Shown here piece after piece: positions 6,445 through 11,338 of a DNA stretch of 11,338 bases (positions are counted from its first letter, which is position 1; each line of letters starts with the position of its first letter). A program made the translations under genes and the position numbers. The notes beneath the pieces are model-generated. The model ran no database searches. It was not told where the DNA came from and was given only the letters and a program-made list of their open reading frames with translations. The DNA is from Acidimicrobiales bacterium (GTDB lineage: Bacteria > Actinomycetota > Acidimicrobiia > Acidimicrobiales > RAAP-2), in NCBI GenBank assembly GCA_017883125.1, contig JADGOD010000157.1, positions 1 through 11,338 of the forward strand, read 5' to 3'.

Positions 6445-6464
6445 CCTCGATGGCCGATGTGGCC
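6442..6464. repeat. Three TGGCC direct repeats at nine-base spacing between divergent starts
   Basis: TGGCC occurs at 6442-6446, 6451-6455 and 6460-6464, exactly nine bases apart, filling the region between the two candidate -10 elements. It could be a site for a regulator acting on both the mannosidase and the acyl-CoA synthetase. A five-base motif in GC-rich DNA may also recur by chance. Confidence 0.35.
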
Positions 6465-6471
6465 GTAGCAT
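6463..6471 (+). promoter_or_regulatory. Candidate acyl-CoA synthetase promoter -10 element (leaderless)
   Basis: CCGTAGCAT ends three bases before the GTG at 6475 and six bases before a second in-frame GTG at 6478, the same twin arrangement as at gpsA. No ribosome binding site is present upstream of either GTG. Confidence 0.5.
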
Positions 6472-6474
6472 TCG

Positions 6475-7941
6475 GTGGTGATCCAGACCGGGGCAAGGAT
6501 TCCAGCCGACCCACGACCCCTCCCAGAGCGGTGGGCCGAGGCGTGGGGATCGAATGCCGGCGCAGCCGTGCTTCGATGCGGAGGTCCCGACGCGGGGTGG
6601 ATCACTGCGGGGGAGCTCGACGATCTGACCCAACGAGCGATGAGCGCCTTGGCGCACCGAGGAGTCATGCGGGGAGCGCGCGTGGCGTGGCAGTCAGACT
6701 CGTCGGTGTCGGCCGTCATCGCCGCCCTGGCGGTCCTGCGCCTAGGAGGGGTGCTGGTCCCGCTCAGCGCTGCACAGAGCGAGCGAGAGCGCGCCACGGT
6801 CCTCGATGACGTGATGCCGGTGCTCCTCATCGCTCCGCCGGAGCGAACGGTCGAGCAAGGAGAGGTGCCGGCGTATGGTGCCGAGTCGCTCCAGGGCCCA
6901 CAGACCAGTGAACCGTTGGCTCCCGTCGCCCTGGACCCGACCGAGACGGCGTTGATCATCTACACCTCTGGGACCACCGGCTCTCCCAAGGGGGCGGTGC
7001 TCACCCACGGGAACCTCGCAGCAGGAGCCTCCTCCTTGATCGAGGCATGGCGCATCGGCGATGACGACCGGCTGGTCACGGCGCTGCCGCTGTTCCACGT
7101 CCACGGCTTGGTGGTGGCGCTGATGACGGTCCTTGCCGCGGGGGCCGGCGTGGACCTGCTGCCCCGCTTCGATGTCGAGACCTTCCTCGGAGCGATCGAG
7201 CAGAAGGGCTCGACGCTCAGCTTCTGCGTGCCCACCATGCTGCACCGCTTGGCCCAGCACGGTGATCTGGACGGGCTTCGTCGGCTCCGCCTTCTCGTGT
7301 CGGGATCGGCTCCGCTCTCGACCGATCTCTTCGACACGATCCGCTCGAAGGCCGGGATGACCATCCTGGAGCGGTACGGGATGACCGAGACGCTCCTGAC
7401 GCTCTCGAACCCGCTGGACGGGGAGCGTCGCTCCGGGACGGTAGGCCTCCCGTTGCCAGGTGTCACCGTCGATCTGCCCGAGCCGATGGGGGGTGAGGCA
7501 GAGCTGCGGGTGAGTGGACCAACGGTCTTCGCCGGCTACTGGAACCGGCCCGAGGCGACGGCCGAGGTGCTCGAGAGCGGCTGGATGTCGACCGGCGATC
7601 TTGTCCGAGTCGACCGGGACGGCTACGTGGTCATCTGCGGTCGGAGCCGTGATCTGATCATCTCCGGGGGGTACAACGTCTATCCGGCAGAGATCGAAGA
7701 CGTGATCCGAGGTCGTCACGGGATCGTCGACGTCGCCGTGGTGGGTCGCCCGTCCGATGAGTGGGGTGAGGAGGTCGTTGCCTTCGTGGTGACCGAAGGA
7801 GGCCGGCGCATCGAGCCGTCATCGATGCGAGAGGAGCTGGCGACCGAGCTGAGCACCTACAAGATCCCGCGTGCGTTCATCACTGTCGACGAGCTTCCCC
7901 GGAACGCTCTCGGCAAGCTTCAGCGCCACCTTCTCTCGTGA
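6475..7941 (+). CDS. AMP-forming acyl-CoA synthetase, MatB (malonyl-CoA synthetase)-like
   Basis: This 488-residue member of the ANL adenylating family activates a carboxylic acid with ATP to an acyl-AMP and transfers it to CoA. The P-loop YTSGTTGSPKG is at residues 163-173, LPLFHVHGL at 204-212, YGMTET at 301-306, STGD at 372-375, the hinge and A8 region GRSRDLIISGGYNVYP at 389-404, and the C-terminal catalytic lysine K481 in PRNALGKLQR. The strings LPxFHxHGL and ERYGMTET...TLSNPxDGxRRxGTVGxPLPGV resemble malonyl/methylmalonyl-CoA synthetase MatB more than long-chain or acetate enzymes, so malonate or a related short diacid is the best guess; a general medium-chain ligase remains possible. 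The start may be GTG 6475 or, from the promoter spacing, GTG 6478. Its stop overlaps the start of rnhB by four bases (GTGA), so both are cotranscribed and probably translationally coupled. Divergent from the mannosidase. Confidence 0.85.
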   Translation: MVIQTGARIPADPRPLPERWAEAWGSNAGAAVLRCGGPDAGWITAGELDDLTQRAMSALAHRGVMRGARVAWQSDSSVSAVIAALAVLRLGGVLVPLSAAQSERERATVLDDVMPVLLIAPPERTVEQGEVPAYGAESLQGPQTSEPLAPVALDPTETALIIYTSGTTGSPKGAVLTHGNLAAGASSLIEAWRIGDDDRLVTALPLFHVHGLVVALMTVLAAGAGVDLLPRFDVETFLGAIEQKGSTLSFCVPTMLHRLAQHGDLDGLRRLRLLVSGSAPLSTDLFDTIRSKAGMTILERYGMTETLLTLSNPLDGERRSGTVGLPLPGVTVDLPEPMGGEAELRVSGPTVFAGYWNRPEATAEVLESGWMSTGDLVRVDRDGYVVICGRSRDLIISGGYNVYPAEIEDVIRGRHGIVDVAVVGRPSDEWGEEVVAFVVTEGGRRIEPSSMREELATELSTYKIPRAFITVDELPRNALGKLQRHLLS

Positions 7942-8630
7942 CTCCCATCGACCCCGATCTCTCCCTCGAGCGAGCGCTCTTCGACGGCGGTGCGGCGCTG
8001 GTGGCCGGCATGGACGAGGTCGGGCGAGGAGCGTGGGCAGGACCGGTCTCGGTCGGCGTGGTGGTCATCAGGAGCGACCAGACGGACTTCCCTGTCGGGG
8101 TCCGTGACTCCAAGGCCCTCTCGAGGCGAGCCAGAGAGCGGTTGGTGCCGCTGATCGAGGAGTGGGCGCACGCCTCGGGTGTCGGTCACGCCTCTCCAGC
8201 CGAGTGCGACGCCTTCGGCATGCGCGCAGCGATCGCGCTGGCGGGCCAGCGGGCCCTCAACGTGCTGGCCATCGAACCCGATGCGCTCATCGTTGATGGC
8301 CCCGTAGATCTGCTCGGCTCCCCTGACGGCGCGAGCGAGAGCCTCTTCGCCGAACGCAGCCAATCGCGGCCAGCGGTCACGGCGTTGGTGAAGGCAGACC
8401 AGAAGTGCGCCACGGTGGCCGCCGCGTCGGTCCTCGCCAAGGTGGAGCGAGATGGGCTGCTGGCTTCGATGGCCCCGAGCTTCCCTGCGTTCGATCTCGA
8501 TTCGAACGTCGGATACCCCTCACCGGTGCACCGTCGGGCGCTGCGGGGCTACGGGCTGACCCCGATCCACCGGCGATCATGGAGCTTCGTCGATGACATC
8601 GCGTGGCTCACCGGAGATCCACGCTCCTGA
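7938..8630 (+). CDS. rnhB: Ribonuclease HII
   Basis: RNase HII cuts the RNA strand of RNA-DNA hybrids and incises at single ribonucleotides misincorporated in DNA, starting ribonucleotide excision repair. The 230-residue protein shows AGMDEVGRGAWAGPV with the catalytic D26-E27, VRDSKALS (55-62), LIVDGP with D120, VKADQKCATVAAASVLAKV with D154, and the C-terminal YPSPVHRRALRGYG segment. All four metal-binding acids are present and the length is typical. The GTG start overlaps the upstream stop as GTGA, so translation is probably coupled to the acyl-CoA synthetase; there is no separate promoter in view. The usual rnhB neighbours (lepB, rplS, YraN) are not in the window. The stop lies 21 bases from the stop of the convergent solute-binding protein gene, and no clear terminator separates them. 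Confidence 0.96.
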   Translation: MTPIDPDLSLERALFDGGAALVAGMDEVGRGAWAGPVSVGVVVIRSDQTDFPVGVRDSKALSRRARERLVPLIEEWAHASGVGHASPAECDAFGMRAAIALAGQRALNVLAIEPDALIVDGPVDLLGSPDGASESLFAERSQSRPAVTALVKADQKCATVAAASVLAKVERDGLLASMAPSFPAFDLDSNVGYPSPVHRRALRGYGLTPIHRRSWSFVDDIAWLTGDPRS

Positions 8631-8651
8631 GCGGGCCTTGCCGCCTCGAGG

Positions 8652-10529
8652 CTAGAAGCGCCATCCTTCGGGGGTGATGGAGAAGAGCGGATTCTGTGGC
8701 ATCACGCCACGGAGGGTCTTCTTGATCTCGGTGAGCGACGTCACCTGGCTGGGTTGGTACACGACGGGGAGCTGCCTGGAGAGGTACCGCGCGTACGACG
8801 CCAGCGTGGCCCTCGTCGTGACGGTGGCGGCGATGTTGGCATCGTTCGTGCGGTCCGAGTAGCTCCCGGAGTTCGATCCCGCGCCGGAGAGGAAGATCGA
8901 CTCGCCGGTGGGGTATGCGCTCGGCTCGAAGAGCCAGCCCACTCCCCAGTTCGCCAACTCCCAGCCACACGACTCGCGGGCGGAGCACGGCACGGCGTCG
9001 CTCAGCACGACGTTCGAGGATGCGGTGGTCAGGGTGATCTTGATGCCCGCCTGCGCCCATGAGGCCACCTCGGCGTTCATGAGCTGGTCCATCAGGGCGA
9101 CCTCAGGGGCGTACTCGAGGTTGAATGTGAGCTGCGCGTTCCTCGGGATCCCGGGTCCACATCGGTGGGGCCCGGTCCCCGGGCTCTGACACGTGGAGAT
9201 GCCGTTGGGAACGACCTTCCATCCGTGGCTGGACAGGAGGCTCTTGGCTTTGGTCACGTTGTACGGATAGGGGTTCGCCTTCGACAGCGAAGCCGTCGCT
9301 CTGCTCGGCGGGGACGATGGGGTTGGTCCGTACGTCGGGACACCGAAGCCCTTGAAGATGTCGCTGATGTAGCGGGGCTGGTTGACGAGGCTCTGGAGCG
9401 CTTGGCGGAAGTAGAGCTGGTGGAAGATCTTCCCGACGGTGCCGTAGGCACCGCTCGAGTTGAAGTTGTAGGGGAAGTAGTTGATCTCCCAGGCGTACAT
9501 CGGCCTCAGGTTGTAAGCACCCAGATCCGAGTTGTTCTTCGACGGCACGTACGGGTTCGTGGTCCTCGAGGTCACGTCCCCGAGGGGCAGATATCCGACG
9601 TCGACGCTTCCGTTGGCCAGCGACGCGACCTCATCGGCCTGTGACGAGAACGGAACCTCGATGAACTTGTGAACGGTCGGCTTGACCGGGCCGGAGTAGG
9701 CCGGGTTCGCGGTGAACTCGATGTTGCCGAGGGTGTCGAAGCTCGAGAGCCGCCACGGCCCGTCCACCACCTGCCAGAGGGGGTTGGTGGCGTACGTCCC
9801 CAGTGCGAGGTTGGGCATCGTCGGCACCGCGGGGTTGAAGCCCGACTGGCGCGAGAGGAGGCTGAAGACAGCGTCGCACTGGGTGTCTGCGCTTCCATAG
9901 GCAGCTCGAGAGCATCCTCCTGAGCCGGGTGGGGCACCGAGTGAGGCGATGTCCCAGGCAACCGGGAGCGGGGTGATCTGCGAGAGCTGGTCGTAGGTGA
10001 ACCAGCTGGGGTTCACCGGGGCCGAAAGGGTGAACACCACTTGAGACGAGCTCGGTGCGGCGACGCTCCGGACGTTGTCCGGCATCGTTCCAGGGCTGTA
10101 GGCAGCCCACCAGCCCTTCTCCGCGTGGAGCATGTTCATCCAGAACATCACGTCCCGGGAGGTGACGGTCTCCCCGTTGGACCACTTGGCCGCCTTGAGA
10201 TCGATGGTGACGGTCTTCGAGCTGCTGGAGTAGCGAGGCGGGGACGCCAGGGAGAGAGAGGGGTTCAGGTTGGGGGTCCCCCCGCTCCCGAACCAGTAGA
10301 GCGGCCGGTACATCAGGTACTGGAACGTGTTGATGTTGGCGACGCTGAAGTTGTCGAGCGTCATGAAGGGGAAGATGAAGTTCGGTGCAGCCTGGACCGG
10401 CTCCGCCCAGCGAACCACGCTCGAGGTGGTCGCTGCGCTCGCCGCAGGTGAGGACACCGAGAGCAGGCCGAGGACCAGAGCGAAGGCGAGGAGGACGCCA
10501 GAGGATGCTCGCTTCACTCGTTGAGTCAT
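8652..10529 (-). CDS. Secreted ABC-transporter substrate-binding protein, family 5 (peptide/nickel type)
   Basis: This 625-residue extracytoplasmic binding protein belongs to the DppA/OppA-like family 5, which captures peptides, nickel complexes or other solutes for an ABC permease. Residues 1-32 are a classical signal peptide: KR near the N-terminus, a Leu/Ala/Val core, then cleavage expected after ASA (30-32). There is no lipobox cysteine, so it should be released or wall-associated rather than a lipoprotein, unusual for a binding protein in a bacterium without a periplasm. Family features include a YRPLYWF segment (74-80), the WSNGE(x)VTSRDVMFWMN box (116-132) and the C-terminal half of the alternating alpha/beta lobes. 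The only six cysteines fall in three close pairs (206/218, 447/457, 515/521), probably disulfides. No permease or ATPase gene adjoins it; the ligand is unknown. A good ribosome binding site supports the ATG at 10529. Confidence 0.9.
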   Translation of the reverse strand: MTQRVKRASSGVLLAFALVLGLLSVSSPAASAATTSSVVRWAEPVQAAPNFIFPFMTLDNFSVANINTFQYLMYRPLYWFGSGGTPNLNPSLSLASPPRYSSSSKTVTIDLKAAKWSNGETVTSRDVMFWMNMLHAEKGWWAAYSPGTMPDNVRSVAAPSSSQVVFTLSAPVNPSWFTYDQLSQITPLPVAWDIASLGAPPGSGGCSRAAYGSADTQCDAVFSLLSRQSGFNPAVPTMPNLALGTYATNPLWQVVDGPWRLSSFDTLGNIEFTANPAYSGPVKPTVHKFIEVPFSSQADEVASLANGSVDVGYLPLGDVTSRTTNPYVPSKNNSDLGAYNLRPMYAWEINYFPYNFNSSGAYGTVGKIFHQLYFRQALQSLVNQPRYISDIFKGFGVPTYGPTPSSPPSRATASLSKANPYPYNVTKAKSLLSSHGWKVVPNGISTCQSPGTGPHRCGPGIPRNAQLTFNLEYAPEVALMDQLMNAEVASWAQAGIKITLTTASSNVVLSDAVPCSARESCGWELANWGVGWLFEPSAYPTGESIFLSGAGSNSGSYSDRTNDANIAATVTTRATLASYARYLSRQLPVVYQPSQVTSLTEIKKTLRGVMPQNPLFSITPEGWRF

Positions 10530-10536
10530 CGACGTT

Positions 10537-10542
10537 CCTCCC
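10537..10542 (-). promoter_or_regulatory. Ribosome binding site of the substrate-binding protein gene
   Basis: On the minus strand GGGAGG lies seven bases before the ATG at 10529. This fixes the start and sets this gene apart from the leaderless-looking genes to the left. Confidence 0.7.
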
Positions 10543-10546
10543 TTCA

Positions 10547-10578
10547 GGGTCGGCGCGCCCAGATGAGGGCGCTGACCC
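10547..10578 (-). promoter_or_regulatory. Inverted repeat in the leader of the substrate-binding protein gene
   Basis: On the minus strand GGGTCAGCGC (10578-10569) and GCGCCGACCC (10556-10547) pair at nine of ten positions around a 12-base loop; the single A-C mismatch becomes G-T on the other strand. The stem ends four bases before the ribosome binding site, so it could be an operator or an RNA hairpin affecting translation. It matches no riboswitch class known to me. Confidence 0.35.
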
Positions 10579-10598
10579 CTGGGTGGAGGGCCTCGGGA

Positions 10599-10604
10599 AG
10601 TGTA
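10599..10604 (-). promoter_or_regulatory. Weak candidate -10 box for the substrate-binding protein gene
   Basis: The minus-strand hexamer TACACT fits TANNNT and would give a leader of about 63 bases containing the inverted repeat. No -35 box is evident. The gene could instead be read from the epimerase promoter, as the 157-base gap (10530-10688) contains no convincing terminator. Confidence 0.2.
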
Positions 10605-10688
10605 ATGCCAACGCCGAGGATGCCCTCCTCGGTGGAGATGACAGCCCGGCCCTGGTGGGGGAGCGCCGCTCGTTCCGGTTCGGAGGTG

Positions 10689-11338
10689 CTAGACGAGCAT
10701 CTTGCCCAGAGCGACGTCGAGGGTCGCACTGGAGAACGCAAAGCCCGAGCGCTCCAGGGCGACGGGCAGGACCCGCTGGGAGGCCAGGAGCGCTTCATCG
10801 ACGAGCTCACCCCCGAGAGCGGCCTTGAGGGCCGCGCTCGGAACCGGGAGGATCGTCGGGCGGTGAAGAGCTCGCCCCAGGGCGGCAGTGAACTCGGCGT
10901 TGGTGACCGGGTTCGGGGCGGTCAGGTTGATGGGTCCCATGAGGCCCGGGTCCCCGATGATCTTGAAGATGGCGCTGATCTCGTCATCGAGGGAGATCCA
11001 GCTGAACCACTGGCTGCCCGATGACAGCCTCCCGCCGACCCCGAGGCGGAACAGCGGGAGCTGCTTGGCCAGTGCGCCTCCGGTCGGGGTGAGGACGATT
11101 CCGGTCCTGATGAGCGCGGTGCGGATCCCCGCCTCGGTGGCGGGGGCCGCCGCCGCCTCCCACTGCTGGCAGACCTCGGCGAGGAAGCCTGACCCGGTGG
11201 CGGACGACTCGGTGAGGATCTCGTCACCGCGAGATCCGTAGATCCCGATGGCAGATCCGCTGACGAAGACGCGGGGCACGTGGTCGAGGCCAGCGATCGA
11301 GCGAGCCAGGAGATCCGTGGAGCGGATCCGGCTCGAGC
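10689..11338 (-). CDS. TIGR01777-family epimerase-like SDR protein, N-terminus outside the window
   Basis: The visible 215 C-terminal residues belong to the extended short-chain dehydrogenase group called TIGR01777 (YfcH, SDR39U1-like), NAD(P)-binding proteins of unproven substrate. Marks of the family are RVFVSGSAIGIYGSRGD, RTGIVLTPTGGALAKQLPLF, GGRLSSGSQWFSWISLDDE, the sugar-epimerase-like NLTAPNPVTNAEF and the late VLPVALERSGF. A GTG at 11279 could start a shorter protein, but the frame continues open to the window edge with family-like sequence (STDLLARSIAGLDHVPRV), so the gene is cut by the window rather than truncated. Roughly the first 80 residues, with the nucleotide-binding glycine loop, are missing here. 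It runs in the same direction as the solute-binding protein gene 159 bases downstream; a functional link is not evident. Confidence 0.9.
   Translation of the reverse strand, partial: SSRIRSTDLLARSIAGLDHVPRVFVSGSAIGIYGSRGDEILTESSATGSGFLAEVCQQWEAAAAPATEAGIRTALIRTGIVLTPTGGALAKQLPLFRLGVGGRLSSGSQWFSWISLDDEISAIFKIIGDPGLMGPINLTAPNPVTNAEFTAALGRALHRPTILPVPSAALKAALGGELVDEALLASQRVLPVALERSGFAFSSATLDVALGKMLV

Noticed and set aside
5772..6809. Large plus-strand frame of 345 residues opposite the mannosidase and synthetase start
   Set aside because: Its composition is that of an antisense shadow and it overlaps two well-supported genes in other frames.
6429..6959. N-terminal extension of the mannosidase in the open upstream frame
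   Set aside because: The extension is antisense to the acyl-CoA synthetase and lacks GH38 features; the ATG at 6428 leads directly into the conserved first strand.
8643..8652. Palindrome GCCTCGAGGC between the rnhB and binding-protein stops as a terminator
   Set aside because: It has no loop and no T-run, so it cannot form a normal terminator hairpin.
9631..10611. 326-residue minus-strand frame overlapping the binding-protein gene
   Set aside because: It is out of frame with a protein that has a signal peptide and family motifs, and shows no domain of its own.

Overview
The window looks like a chromosomal segment of a high-GC actinobacterium. Three things point there: a cofactor F420 gene (cofC/fbiD), a Lys/Ala/Arg-rich nucleoid protein resembling the C-terminal tail of mycobacterial HupB, and several genes that seem to be transcribed without a leader. 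The order gpsA / cofC / hup-like gene matches, gene for gene in orientation, the gpdA2 / fbiD / (ppk1, mutT1) / hupB neighbourhood I recall from Mycobacterium. The class cannot be fixed from sequence alone. Acidimicrobiia is a guess.

Layout. 1-1433: a VirD4/TraG-like conjugative coupling ATPase on the minus strand, with no membrane anchor and no other transfer gene visible; its third codon positions are less GC-rich than those of the genes further right. 1434-1799: a 366-base spacer with a 15-bp perfect dyad and one doubtful small ORF. 1800-1991: a 63-residue purely basic histone-H1-like protein, followed by a strong hairpin terminator that lies inside the 3' end of the convergent cofC. 2000-3741: cofC (minus) and gpsA (plus), diverging from a 71-base promoter region. 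3768-6428: a cytoplasmic GH38 alpha-mannosidase (minus), diverging across 46 bases from 6475-8630, a translationally coupled pair of a MatB-like acyl-CoA synthetase and ribonuclease HII. 8652-10529: a secreted peptide-type (family 5) ABC substrate-binding protein with no transporter partners beside it. 10689 to the window end: the C-terminal two thirds of a TIGR01777-family NAD-dependent epimerase-like protein.

Most genes are ordinary housekeeping or metabolic genes: F420 assembly, glycerophospholipid precursor synthesis, RNA-DNA hybrid removal, acyl-CoA activation and glycan turnover. The more notable points are the free-standing HupB-tail-like gene in the position of hupB, a shared CC[G/A]TAGNNT element placed 6-7 bases before the start codons of four genes in two divergent pairs (suggesting leaderless transcription), a terminator embedded in coding sequence, and a non-lipoprotein solute-binding protein with three closely spaced cysteine pairs. 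I see no tRNA or rRNA gene, CRISPR array or insertion sequence, and no clear evidence of a wholly new system.
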